Below are positions 1-11,500 of a DNA stretch of 64,000 nucleotides, piece after piece. The notes below the pieces were generated by a model. The model was not told the origin of the DNA and searched no databases. It saw only the letters and a list, made by a program, of their open reading frames with translations. The stretch is from Micractinium sp. NFX-FRZ (taxonomy: Eukaryota > Chlorophyta > Trebouxiophyceae > Chlorellales > Chlorellaceae). Position 1 is the stretch's first letter. Each line of letters starts with the position of its first letter. The position numbers and the translations under genes were made by a program. The DNA is taken from NCBI GenBank assembly GCA_029339195.1, contig JAPTJF010000017.1, positions 1 through 64,000 on the forward strand, in the 5' to 3' direction.

Positions 1-277
1 GCACCTTTGGGCGAGCAAGGCTGGGACTGCTGGGCGGTACTGCATGCCACCAGCAATCCGTCCGCGCCGCCACGGGCGCCGCCCTGCACCCGCCCTCGAC
101 CACTGGCCAGCCCAGCGCACACCTGCCAAGCTTGCGCCTGCGCATGCATGAGTGCCAGCTCCATCCCAGAAGCTGCGCTTCCGTGCCGTGCACAGCTCAC
201 TTCACTCCCGCCCGTACCAGTCTGCGGGAGGCATAGTCAGCACCCACCCTGTGTCCACCCCCCTGCTTGCAGGAATC

Positions 278-811
278 ATGCGCATCCGCACCATCCTCCT
301 GCTCGTGGCTCTGCTGGCCGGGTATGTGGTGTGCAAGGGTAGAGCGGGGTCCGGGCTTCACAAGGGCGGGGCGCACCCTGAGGGCGGGGCGCACCCTGAG
401 GGCGGCGCGTCGCGCAGTTGCTTGATCTTGAGCCCCGGCGTGGGCAGATACAGGCCACTGGCGCACACCTCACACTTGAGCAGGCATGCACCATGCTTGC
501 CCTCTCATCCGCACGCATCTTGACCAGCCCTGCTTTCCTGCCGTCTTCCCTCCCGCCGATTGCGCCCCTGCAGGCTCTGCGGCCCGGCCTGTGCCAACCG
601 TGGGCTGATGGATGCCAACCCCGACAAACCCCCAACCGGGTGCGAGCTACGCTGCCAGGGCCGTGGGTGGTTCCCCGACCGGCAGGCATGCAGGGACGCC
701 TGCCAGATTGGCTGCGCCGCCAAGGGCCAGACCTGCCTGGACTGCGCTGGCACTGCCACCTATCGCTGCAAGGGTGACACCAAGACGTGCTGGTCCCCCA
801 TCTGCCAGTGA
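278..811 (+). CDS. Small secreted cysteine-rich protein, 93 aa, function unknown
   Basis: Two exons, 278-321 and 574-811, joined by a GTATGT...CTGCAG intron; the joined frame is open from ATG to TGA. The first 15 residues (MRIRTILLLVALLAG) are a basic start plus a hydrophobic core, a clear secretion signal. The remainder, roughly 75 residues, carries 12 cysteines, several as CxxxC or CxxC pairs (for example CRDAC, CLDC), which suggests six disulfides. No known family is recognised. Secretion and disulfide bonding are inferred from composition. A candidate TGTAA poly(A) signal lies at 1288-1292, implying a long 3'UTR. An acceptor-like CAG just before the ATG (269-273) hints at a 5'UTR intron. 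The role could be defence, wall or metal binding, but nothing in the sequence decides this. Confidence 0.65.
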
Positions 812-2338
812 GGGGACCCCTATCCAATGAGGGGACCACCTGAGCCCTGCCTGGGAAACACCTCCCGTCCTCGCCAGACTCCCTCCCACCCCAAAGCGTG
901 GGTGTCCTGCTGGCCTTGCACAGTCCCCCCCTCCCCCCGGCTGCATGCGCCCCACAAAGGAGTGCTTTGCCGACCACACACATGTGTGTTTCATTGTTTG
1001 TTGCCCCCCTGAACCCCTGTGCCCCCGAACCCTCATCCCCCCTGTTTAGCCCAGCCATTGTACCCACCCCTGCATGCCTATTTGTGACGATGAGCACGAT
1101 CCACACATTCGCGAGCCTGCCTGCCATGGCGGCCCACACTGCCCAGCCACTGGTAGGCGCGGCACCGGCTGCGCCTGCACGTCCCCGCATACCTGCACTT
1201 ATCAACAGCACTTGGAGGTGCATGCCTGATGGCTTGGTTGTGTATTTGGCAGCGAGTGCACTCGCCCTCGCACACCGCATGGCTGCTTGTAACGCGTTTG
1301 ATGTGCACCAGGCTCGCGCTGAGGTGGGCTGACCTACCACTGGCAGGCAGTTCTCTGCTACTGTGCTGCATTGGCGGTAGGGGGCGGGGCCGGACACGTC
1401 TGGTGCCAGCCCGCCCATGTTACAGGCGGCTGGCACAAGCATGGCTTGTGTAGCAACAAGCGATAAGCAAGCAGGAAAGAAAGCAAGACACAATGCTAGC
1501 AAGCGAGCTAGAAGCAAAAGAATGGGGCCGTCGCTGACGGCCGTGTGCGCAGGGCGGTGGCCGCTGCGTGATGCTAGACTGTACTGCCGTAGCTGCCAGC
1601 GACTGTACTGCCGTAGCCGCCAGCGACTGTACTGTAGCTGCCAGCGCTGCGGCCGTTCCGCCGCAGGTGCGCTGCCCCGGCACTCTGGCAGTGCCACGTG
1701 CACGCTCGCTGCGGGTGGGAGGGAGGGAAGCACCGAGCGGGTAGGGGACAGACGAACCGGGAACCGCACAGAGTGTGGGGCCCGGCCTGGGTGGCGGCCT
1801 AATGCTGCCGCCCTGTCGGCTGTACGGCGGTACAGCCTGCGGCAAGGACCGCCCGCTGCAGCTAGTGCAGAGAACAGCAGTTACAGCTGGGGCTATAACA
1901 TATGACAGTTACAGGCTGATGGCGCTCCCCATGAAGCCGGCAGCTGCCCCGGGCTGCCTGTTCTGGCTATGTCGGCGGCGGCGGTGCACACAGTGGCACG
2001 CAGTGGGTGTGCAGCGGCCTGGGTGATTTCGCTACCATTTCAGGGGTTGCGGGGAGGGGATTGAAGAGGAGGGGCGAGATAAGAGGCAGGCATTTATGTA
2101 ATGGGGTGCCCGCCCACCTTCTGGCGGCAGCGCTGCCACCTAGCTCTACACCTAGCGCTCCAGCCATGTATTGGACGATCTCGCAACCCATGACGGCTGG
2201 CCCGGCACACAAATGTGGCCCACTGCGCACGCGCGCCTGTTGATCCCGAGGGTGCAGCTGCTCCAGCCATCATCAGCCACATCTAACCTATAGTCTCACA
2301 GTGACGTGACCGCCATCTGATGACCGCTGGATGCTGGC
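812..2338. other. Noncoding stretch with a tandem repeat
   Basis: No gene is supported here. The long minus-strand open frame covering 276-1769 is low-complexity, lacks family resemblance and overlaps a better gene, so it is a GC-content artefact. The stretch holds a 24-bp tandem repeat (1577-1645) and presumably the 3'UTR of the upstream gene and the 5' exons of the small membrane-protein gene that ends at 2649. Confidence 0.5.
1577..1645. repeat. Tandem repeat, 24-bp unit, three copies
   Basis: Units at 1577-1600, 1601-1624 and 1625-1645 all start GACTGTACTG and end GCCAGC. The third copy lacks three bases. The array is intergenic. Confidence 0.85.
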
Positions 2339-2477
2339 TTGGGGGTGCTTAGGTTGGCCAGCATACCATCAATGAGGGAGGGCACGTTGTGCCTCTTGCA
2401 AGCGGCCCTTGCTTGGTGCTCTCCACAGCGCCCCCCGCCTTCCCTGAGCCCGCAGACTGCCTCCTCACCTCCACTGC

Positions 2478-2649
2478 AGCCTTCACTTCCTTCATCTTAT
2501 ACCAATTTGGCGGCCTGGTGCGGGAAACCGGTGACGTTGAGGGGTCGCTCGCGGGCCCCCCCCTGCCCCAAGCCTCGTGGGGGCTGGGCGCCAAGGTGGC
2601 AATGCTGGCAGGCATCTGCGGCTGCTTCTTCCTGGCGTGCATCCTGTAA
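2478..2649 (+). CDS. Last exon of a small membrane protein (partial)
   Basis: An acceptor CTGCAG just before about 2478 is followed by an open frame ending in TAA at 2647-2649. It encodes roughly 56 residues with a hydrophobic segment (FTSFILYQFGG), a short acidic loop, then a C-terminal membrane-spanning stretch (AMLAGICGCFFLACIL) at the very end. Codon choice is normal for this window and a TGTAA poly(A) motif lies at 2811-2815. The stop codon itself sits inside a TGTAA. The upstream exons could not be assigned; the frame stays open to about 2389 and a possible first exon begins near 1969. No family is recognised. It may be a small organelle or ER membrane subunit, but this is a guess. Confidence 0.35.
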
Positions 2650-3159
2650 CTCTGGATCGTGGCGAGGTTGAGGCGGCTGTAGGGGCAGGCTGGCCGCTTT
2701 TTGTGCTGGCCGCTGCTCCGTGCTGGGTGCTGCCGCCACTTGCCCTGCCTGCCGCTCCTTGGATGCCGCCGATTGGCATTGCAAGCTCCTTTGCCACATT
2801 CAAAACCTTGTGTAAACAAAGAATCGCGTGTGAGGCTGAAGCAAGTATCAGATGGCCAGGATGCCCCAGGGAGCGTATGCTTGCATGCACGCATGCATGA
2901 GCAGCTGCATCGCTGTTGTGCATGGACGCCCGCCGCTCATCGCCAGGTCAATCACTTTCCACCTGTCGGGCGGGCGCCCGCTCAAGGCGCCTGCGACCGA
3001 GCCCCATTTATTACGTGCTTGTGGAGTGCCCTCTGCTCCTGCAAATATATCGGGCGCCGGGAAACTCGAAAACTTGAGCCCCGCCAGCCGCCGCAGTGGC
3101 GCTCAGCTTCTCCTTTTCATAGCTGCCTGAGACACGAGATCGCACAGGACGAGCGAACG
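2650..3159. other. Intergenic region upstream of the expansin gene
   Basis: Contains the TGTAA signal at 2811-2815 for the upstream gene and then the presumed promoter and 5'UTR of the expansin gene. No other feature is seen. Confidence 0.5.
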
Positions 3160-6100
3160 ATGGCGCACTCTTCCGCTGGCCCCCGGCTCCCCTGGCAGGC
3201 CGCCGTCTGCTTCGTGAGTTTGACAGGACGCGCCTGCGTGCCTGTGCCTGCTCCCAGCACCCGTGAGCAGCCTGCCGCGGCCCCTGCAGTGGCGTTGGGC
3301 CTGCGGCACCGCCGGTTGTGGCGGGCGGGCACGACGGCGACGGCACAACAGCCGCCGCACTTGCGCTCCCGACGCCCTGCAGGTGGCAGCACTGCTGGTG
3401 CTGACTGTGCCTGCGACAGCCCAGTATGATCCCACCTGGCGTGTGGGACGCGCCTCGTACTACGGGAAAGACGGGTGAGAGGGTCGATGGGACTGCCGCT
3501 GCGGCTAATCGCCGCCGCTGCGGCAGTGCCACCCGCCGTCCTGCTGGCCGTGGCGGCCAACCTCCTGCAACCCGCCCCCCACCTGCCGACTGCAGGTGGT
3601 CCATCCACAAGGGCAACTGCGGCTTTGGTGAGTAACTGCTGCCCAACGGGCTCACAATGCTGCTAGAAATCTCCTTGCGGCCCGCTGGTGCCTGGCCTTC
3701 CTCCGGCTCCTCCCCTGCTGCCCAGCACCCACCTACCAACCTGCACCCACAGATCCTGGCTGACCCGCTGCCCTGCACCCACCCCTTGCGCTTGCGCAGG
3801 CTACATCGCTCAGAATGAACCTGCGGTATGTGCCGCGTGCTGGCGCTGTGTCGGGTGCTGCCTCTGGGCGCCCGCCGGCCACCTTGAGAGCCGCAACCTG
3901 GCAACCGCCCCGCCTCCCAGCGGCTGTTCCCCACCGCCACTGCTCAGCGCAAGCAGCAGCACCCCAGCCACGTGCGATCTCCGCCTCACCCCCTGCCCTC
4001 TCGCCTCCCCCTGCCCTCCCTCCCCCCCCCAGGGCTGGGACGTGGTGGCCCTGAGCGACCAGTTCCCCAGTTTCCCGGGGTCATGCGGGCGCTGCTACGA
4101 GATCAAGTGCAACCCCGCTACCGTGCACGACGGGTGAGTCTGGAGCAATTCGCTTGCGTGGTGGCGGTGAATGGTGCCTGACAGGCTGGGGCACTGTCTG
4201 GGCAGGCAGGCCGCATAGCACTGCCACAGCCAGTGCCCTGGTTTAAATCCTGCCCTGCCCAGGTATGCAAGCATCTCCGCAGGCATGAAGCCTGCTACAT
4301 GAGCCTTCTGCCGCCTGCCCCTTGCAATTACGAGCAAAAGCGCCCCCGCACCCCTGCACCCACCAGTTTTGCACCCACACGCCCTGGCCTGCAGTTACGG
4401 CAAGCAGTTTGACCGGTCCAGCGTGTGCCGCGACCCCAGCACCTCCCTGCTCGTCCGCGTCGTCGACAGCTGCCCCTGCAGGTGAGCGCTCTCCGCGGCG
4501 GGCCGCCTGCGCCACTGCCCGTTTGTGCCTCGCCCCATGTGGTACTGTGGACTCAGCACCCACAAGCCTGCTCTTGCACCGGACAGCAGTGGGTGCCAAG
4601 AGTCATGCCTGCCTGCCTTAGCCTGCCTGCCTGCTATATAGCAAGTTTCGTTCGTGAGGCGCTTGCACTGCGCCTTCCCCGCTCCACCCTCCCTGCAGCT
4701 ACCCCTCCAATGCCTACAGTAACAAGCGGTGGTGCTGCGGTAAGGGGGCTGCAGGTTTGGGCGGGTGGGGTGCATGTGGGTGCAGCTGTTTTCAGCTGGA
4801 GCGTGGCATCCCACAGTGAGGGCAGGGTGCACGCCGCGTTTGGCAGAGTGCATGTGCTCAGCGCGCCCAGCTGCCCGCTCACGTGCATGCCGTCGGCGGG
4901 CCCGACTTGGGTGCTGCCCGCCTGGCTGTGCCCGACTGACTCAGACTGAACTCCTGCCTGCCGCTGCCTGCTTTTTCTGCCCGTTCCCCGCACAGGTGAC
5001 ATGGATCACATGGACATCAGCGTGTGGGCGTTTGAGAAGCTGGCTGACAAGAAGTGGGGCGTGATGGGCATCCAGGTGGGGACAGATTGTGCACGGTTGT
5101 GGCCTCTGGCTGTGGGGGCTCAGCTCAACAGTGCTACTTTCGGCTGCACTAATCGCGATGCAGCTCTCTGGCGGAGCCGCTCCGGCCGCTGGCGCCCACT
5201 GCCGCGCTGCTGCTGCACTTCTCAACCCATGGGCCACAAGGCGAGCCGATCCACCCCTCTGCTCCCCGTCCTGCCCTGCAGTGGCGCCCTGTGCCTTGCA
5301 ACCACGTGCCTGCCAACCCTGCACCGTCCATCTCCAACCCCACGCCTGGTGAGTGACTGTGCTGGTGGCGGTGGTGGGTGCTGCAGCGCAGCACCTGCCG
5401 CGGGGGATACTGTTGTGATCGTGCATCCTCCACCCCTTTGCTGCATTCCCGCCCACCCCATATTCCACCCCCACCCATCTTTGCCTGGCTCGCGCTGCGC
5501 CTCGTTACACCTCCACTTGCCCCCTTGTCGCCCCCTGCAGGTGACTACCACCAAGACTCAACGGTGAGGGGGCAGCCTTGGGGTTCCCGGCCTGGGATGG
5601 CTTGCAGCTCTTATGACTGCAGCTGATGAGCTTTGCACGGTGCAGCGCTGCCACGTGCAACGCTCCTGCTGCATCCCAGGGCTGCCTCAATACCTGCCTG
5701 CTCACCTGACTGCCTGCGCACCCACCTGCACCACTGCTTGGCATCTTTACCTTCCTCTCCCCTTCCTGCAGCCCTTCATGGAGACTGGGAAGGTAGAAGA
5801 TTTGAAGACCCCCAAGGCAAGATGCTCTCCCCGAGTTTGTGGGGATTGGTCCAACCCCTGCACCATCCGCCGACCCTGCTGCGTTACCATGTACTGCGCT
5901 GCATCTGCTTTCGCACCGCTGACTTGCCCCTCTGTGACACGCCATCCCTCCCCCTGAACCTGCCCACCCCCCCCCCCCACCCCACCCCACCCCCAGAAGT
6001 GGAACCCGCAGCAGGGGCCCACCATGGTGCAGGGCTGGCAGTTTGGTGACGCCACCGGCAGCTCCAGCAGCCACCAAGCCTCCTCAGCCAGCGCCAGCTC

Positions 6101-8024
6101 TAGCGCGCAGGGTAAGTGGCGGCGGATGGGCCTTTGCCTAGGATTAGGGGACGAGTGTGGGCTCTGTGCACTGCGACACACAAAGGGGGCTCACAAGATA
6201 ATAATAACAATAAAATGTGCCTGAAACAACCTGTGACCGTCCCCTGCACCTGCAGGGGCATCGGCTTCATCGTCTGCTCGTGCCGACGCCAGCTCTGGCG
6301 GCCGCTCCAGTAGTGCCTCCTCCTCTTCCTCCGCCTCCACCTCCGCCTCTGCCTCTGCCAGCTCATCTTCTTCGGGCGGCTCTGACTCGACCTCTGAAGC
6401 ATCAGCCGCGCTTTCACAGGTGGGGGCGAAGCCTGCCCTGCCTGGTGGAGCTCCCAGCATGACTACAGCAGCTGCTGTGCGTGCACACACCACCACACTG
6501 GCCGGCGTGTCACTAGCACCTGGCTGCCTGCGGCCCCTACCCCCTGCAGGCTCTCAAAAGGGATTTTGGTGTGCACAGCTTCGAGGGGACGGCCGAGTCT
6601 GGCTCCGGCTCGGGCTCTGGCCAAAGCACCACCGCCACCGCCACTGCCAGCGCTGGTGGCGGGCAGGCGGGCAGCGGCACCATTTTCCTGAATGGACTCC
6701 AGGTCGGTTGGTCGGGGTGCGCGGCGAAGTGGTGTCTGGGTGAGGCCCAGGCAGACTGTGTGGCAAGCTTTAGTGTGCAGCAGAGGGCTGGCCGGGTAAA
6801 GAGACGCTGCTTGCTCCAAGCGGCAGAGCCTTGCCTGTGCATTGCGCCTGCCTGCCCATGCCTGCTGGCCGTCTCCCCGCCCTTTAAGTCAGCTCTTACG
6901 ACCCTGTCCCTATGCGCCTCCTGCTGCAGAACGGGTGGTACGACGCCAGCTACAGCGCCCGCCTGAACTGGAAGGCGGGCAGCTTTGGCGCCGACGGGGG
7001 CTCCGTGGTGTGCGCAGAACTCAGCAGGGGAGGCGCCCTGGCAGGTGGGGCGGGTGGGCGGTGTGCTGGGGCTGTGTGAGAGGTGGAGGTGGGCTCAGAT
7101 GCTGGGCAGACCTGGGCACAGCCCAACACAGCCACTTGGGGCAGGTCGAGCGTGCCTGCTCAAGCATGGCTGCTCGCAGCCCCTTATCCCCCAGCCGGCG
7201 CCGGCACTATCTCAGTCATGCGCCCGTTCCCCTTTCCCCTTGCAGTGGGGCACAACTCCGGCGCTTTTGTGGGCGCCACTGGCCTGGAGTGGCGTGTGAA
7301 GACAGACGACGGGCGCCCTGAGCTGGCAGTCAACATCGGAGGTGGCTCGGTGAGTGGGGGTGACAGCAGCGTGCGCGTTACAGGCAGTGCTGCTGCGCGG
7401 CGATGGCTTCCCTGCAATGTGGGGACAAGCACTGTGCCAGCCTGTGCCTGTTCAGGTTACGAGCAATCGCTCCTTGCCGCCTCACTCTCTTCTCAACCCC
7501 TGCCTTTCCTTTGGCCCCTGCCTGCAGAAGTACTGCACCAGCCTGTCTCTGTCCAGCCTGAGCCACCAGGACACCCGCAGCGGCTGGACCCGGTACTCCA
7601 TCCACCTGGGGGACTTTGGCAGCAGGTGGGCGCCATTTAGGGCATGTTGGCAATGTTCTGATAAGGGGCTTTGGCTGAGGCTGGGCGAGGGCAGCCGCCC
7701 TCACCGGAGTGGCAGGGCCGAAGGCAGGCATTCAATTACAATTACATTGCTTGCATGGGAGGCATTGCTTGCATGGGAGATTGCTGTGCAGGGCCAGTGG
7801 GTCAGCAGCACGGACCCTAGACGGAAGCCTCTCGCCCTGCCACATCATGGCTCCGCCTTGCTTCTGTGACTTCCCTCCCGCCCCGCAGTTACAGCAAGTT
7901 CTCTGGCTGCGGCGGCGCCTCTGCCCAGCAGCTGACCACCATCGAATTCAAAAGCACGGGTGTGGGCAAGCAGACGGTGTGCCTGGACAGCCTGCGCCTT
8001 CTGACCGAGGCCGGCTCCAGCTGA
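3160..8024 (+). CDS. Expansin-like secreted protein with Ser-rich linker, 510 aa
   Basis: Eighteen exons join in frame (1,533 nt): 3160-3213, 3383-3474, 3596-3627, 3800-3825, 4033-4133, 4395-4481, 4699-4739, 4996-5075, 5282-5348, 5541-5563, 5772-5815, 5997-6111, 6256-6420, 6550-6702, 6930-7044, 7246-7349, 7528-7625, 7889-8024. Residues 1-32 are a signal peptide ending ATAQ. Next comes a double-psi beta-barrel expansin domain: RASYYGKDG, CGRCYEIKC, LLVRVVDSCPC, then a WCCG and HMDISVWAF segment like the expansin HFD region. Residues about 228-310 are almost all Ser/Ala/Thr/Gly, likely an O-glycosylated linker. The last about 160 residues form a Cys-poor module that could bind polysaccharide (inference). 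Expansins loosen cell walls without hydrolysis. The intron after 5815 starts with GC; an alternative GT donor lies 21 bases earlier, also in frame. Confidence 0.85.
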
Positions 8025-8599
8025 GCGGGCGCATCCGGTAGCCCTATCGCCAGCAAGAGCCTCTGGCGGCCCTCGACCAACACTGCCACTCGTGAAACTG
8101 GCGGGCGCTGCTGTACTGTACTGTACTTACTGCTTCTTGGCAGCAGCTTTTGCCCATCCTAATGCCACGGGGCTCAATGTCGCAACACAAACATCCACAC
8201 ATGAAATTCCTTTGATGCCTTGCATCATGCTGTGGTACCTTTGTATGAATTAGATCCCTGTGCCCTGCTCTGCTTCATCCCTGTCTGCCTGCCCACCTGC
8301 TCTTTCTCCCGCCCTGCATGCCACTCATCTGCTCGCGACTGCATGCGGCCTATATTGCGAACGCCCCCATGCCATACGCCCCCCATCCCGCCACTGCTCC
8401 TCTCCTCATGCTTGCCACTGTGGCAACTGTTCTTGCAATGCTCACTGTCAATAACAACAGCTGCTCCACACAGCCAAGCCTGGAGGCAGAGCATTACAGC
8501 ATGAACAGCTCAGCAAGGGTCGACGCTTATGGCAGAGGAACAACATAAATTCGCCCTCCTCCCTCTTCGGTCATCAAGGAGAAGAGAAGGCACACCCGG
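8025..8599. other. Convergent 3' region
   Basis: Lies between the stops of the expansin gene (+) and the nitrilase gene (-). It contains a short CTGTA repeat near 8112 and a minus-strand TGTAA poly(A) motif at 8494-8498 serving the nitrilase gene. No open frame is convincing. Confidence 0.5.
8494..8498 (-). terminator. Poly(A) signal TGTAA of the nitrilase gene
   Basis: TGTAA on the minus strand about 100 bases past the stop codon, the usual green-algal polyadenylation motif and spacing. Confidence 0.5.
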
Positions 8600-11500
8600 T
8601 CATCGCGTGAGGTCTAGCAGGGAGTAGAGGTCTGACCGCTTCTGCTGTCGAAGCGGCATGTTGGCGCGCCGCTCCGCCAGCTGGGCAAAGTCCATGTCCG
8701 CGTACACGATGCCCGCCGTCTCGTCTGCATTTCACAGGGACCATTTAAAGGTGGATGCTGCCAGCGCTGCTGCCGGCTGTGCGAGCCCACAGGGGTTCAG
8801 GGTTGGAGGCACGAGCACCCTTCAGGCAGGTTGCAGCGCGACACGCACAGCTTATCTTCCCCTCCTGAGCTCTGACCCCGCCCACGTCTACGTATCCTGG
8901 CCTCCAGCCCCGCCCCGTAAGCACACCCATTTCCACACCCCCCAAGCCACCCCGCGCTACGCCGCTTTACTCTCTCCCAGCCCCTCAGCCTCGCCCGCCG
9001 ATGCCCCTGCCCACTGGAAGCCTCCCCCCTTCCCCCCTGCAGGCTCACCCGTGGTGCCCAGAATCTCTGCAAAGGGCCCCACGGCGGTGGAGTGCCCCCA
9101 GGCAATGTAGCCCTCGCTGCCCCGCGCCGGCGAGCAGGTGGCCACAAACAGCTGGTTGTCCACCGCCCGCGCCCTCTGAAGCAGCTCCCAGTGCACGGGG
9201 CCCGTGGTCATGTTGAAGGCGCCTGCATGGAGGGTCGGGTTGGAATTTGAGGTGAAACATGCATGCCAGAAGCGTGCTTTCGGGTTGGAAATTGAGGTGA
9301 AACATGCATGAAGCGTGCTCATGTTGAAAACGCCTGCATAAAGGGGTGGGGGGGGGTGGGGTGGGGAGGGGAGAAGGCGGCGGGGCGTTAGAATTGGAGA
9401 CAGGAATGAGGGGGGGAATTCTGCAGCAGCTCGCCATGCACTGGTAGTCATGTTGAAGGCGCCTGCATGGAGGGGACGGGGGGTGGCAGAGGGCGGGGTG
9501 GGAGGAAAGCCACTGGGTAGGTTGGGTGGGGAAGGCACGCCCGCTCACCAATTCATCCCTGTTGACCGACCACCCAGTCGCCCCTGCCACCCACCTGGGT
9601 ACACGATGAGCTGCACGCCGCGCGCAGCGTACAGCATGGCCATCTCGGGGAAGCGGATGTCGTAACAGATGCCTATGCCCAGGCGCCCCACCTGCGCACA
9701 GGAGCGGGAACAGGGGTGGGCTTCTTCTGGAATCGACGGACGCCGGGCGTCCCACCTGGGGACCACCTGCCTACCTCGGACTCCATCCCACGCCACTGAA
9801 CTGCACCCCCACAACCTTCTCCCGCAGCGCCCCACCACACCAGGGCCCACCGTCCTCCTCTACGCCCCTCCGCCCCCACCGGCCCCCGTCTGCCTCAACC
9901 TACCAAACGCAAGCCCACCCAAACCTGCCCCTGCCTCACCCACCAACCACCGCACCACACCCCAGCGCCCCACCTCTGTGTCCACCACGGTTAGCCCCTC
10001 TCCGGGTGTCAGGGTCAGGCTCTCCTTGAACGTAATCTTGCCGGGGATGTCGATGTCGAAGAGGTGCACCTGCGGAGGGAAGGGTGCATTGGGAGAAGAA
10101 GGCGCACGGGTCAGGCGCTCCTTGAATGTCATCTTGCCGGGGATGTCGATGTCAAAGAGGTGCACCTGCGGTTCAGCCAATGAAGGTGGAAGCCGTGCAG
10201 TGTAAAGTTGCAAGGAGGTGCGCAGGGCAGCAAGCAGGGGCGCCGGGCAGCAGGCAGAGGGGTGGAGGCAGGGCAGGGCAGTACAGCAGGGCTAAGCAAG
10301 GCACAACAGTGCTGTGCCGTGCTGTGCTGTGCATGCTCAGTTGGGTGGCAAGGTGGGGCTGATGGTAAGTGCGACGCAAGGAGCGGTCGGCTTTCAGAGC
10401 GTCCCTGGAGCACTGCAAGGATAGGCCGGCTGCAGCGCTTGCCTTGCGGTGGCGCCCTAGCAAGCGTCCGTCGCGGCCAAACACGAGGCATGTGTTGTAC
10501 AGCCGGCCACCGTCGGCACGCTCCGGTATACTGCCGCCCACCTGCGGTGCATGTGTGAGATGCGGACGCAACGAGGGGCGTACCGAGAGAAGCGCCAGTG
10601 AGGGTGCAGCAAGAGCGCAGCAGGAGAGCACGGCTGGAGATCAAGGGGCGGGCAGCAGCTGCTGAGCGCGGCCTAGGGAGAGGTTGCGTGCTCACCCAAG
10701 ATCCCGCGACCCCACTCTCTCCCTTGTCCACACCATCAGCCACCCCCCACCCACCCACCAGCACCACTCGGTTCTCGGCCGCCGCAGCCGCCAGCATGGC
10801 CGCCGACGGCGACTGCCCGCCCTCCACGTCCTCGGCATACGTGGGGAAGCTGTCGTTGGAGTAGGGGCAGTTCCACATCTCGGGGAGGACCACCAGGTCG
10901 GCGCCTGCAGTGGTGAGAGGCAGAGGCAGGAACACCAAGCAAGGTGTGGGTTGCTGTGACGACAGCAGGGGTGAAGCTGGCCTTGCAGTAGGGGGTCGGC
11001 ACCTGAGAGGTGACCGAAAGCGGGTGGAAACAAAACAAACACATCATCAGTGCAAGCCTTGATGCCCGAGTGCCAACTGGCCTCAGCGCAAGCGTCAGAG
11101 CAAAGGGCCGTTGGGTTGGCGCCTGCAGTGGTGAGAGGCACAGCCAGGAACGCTGCTTGAGGCGGGGACTGCTCTCAAAGTGGGGGTGAAGCTGTCCTGT
11201 GTGTTGTGGCAGGGGCAGTCCCACGCCTCGGCCAGCAAGGACCCTGCACCTGCCAGCGTCCAACGCACACCCGCACCCGCCCACCCGCCGAGGCGGCCTC
11301 GTGGATGGCGCTGCGCGCGGTGTCCAGGTTGCCCTGCTTGTCGGCGCCCACCGCCAGCTGGCACAGCGCCACCTTGATCTGCAGGGGCAGGCGGGGTGCA
11401 GATCCAAGTTCAGAATGGGCATGCATGCAGAAGGGTGAGAGGGCCACTCTCACATCCAGCTGGCACAGCAGAGCAGCACCCTGACCTGCAGGGCGGGCTG

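Noticed and set aside
276..1769. 497-codon open frame on the minus strand
   Set aside because: It overlaps the well-supported two-exon Cys-rich gene, is repetitive and Arg/Ser/Ala-rich, and shows no domain. Long chance frames are expected at this GC content.
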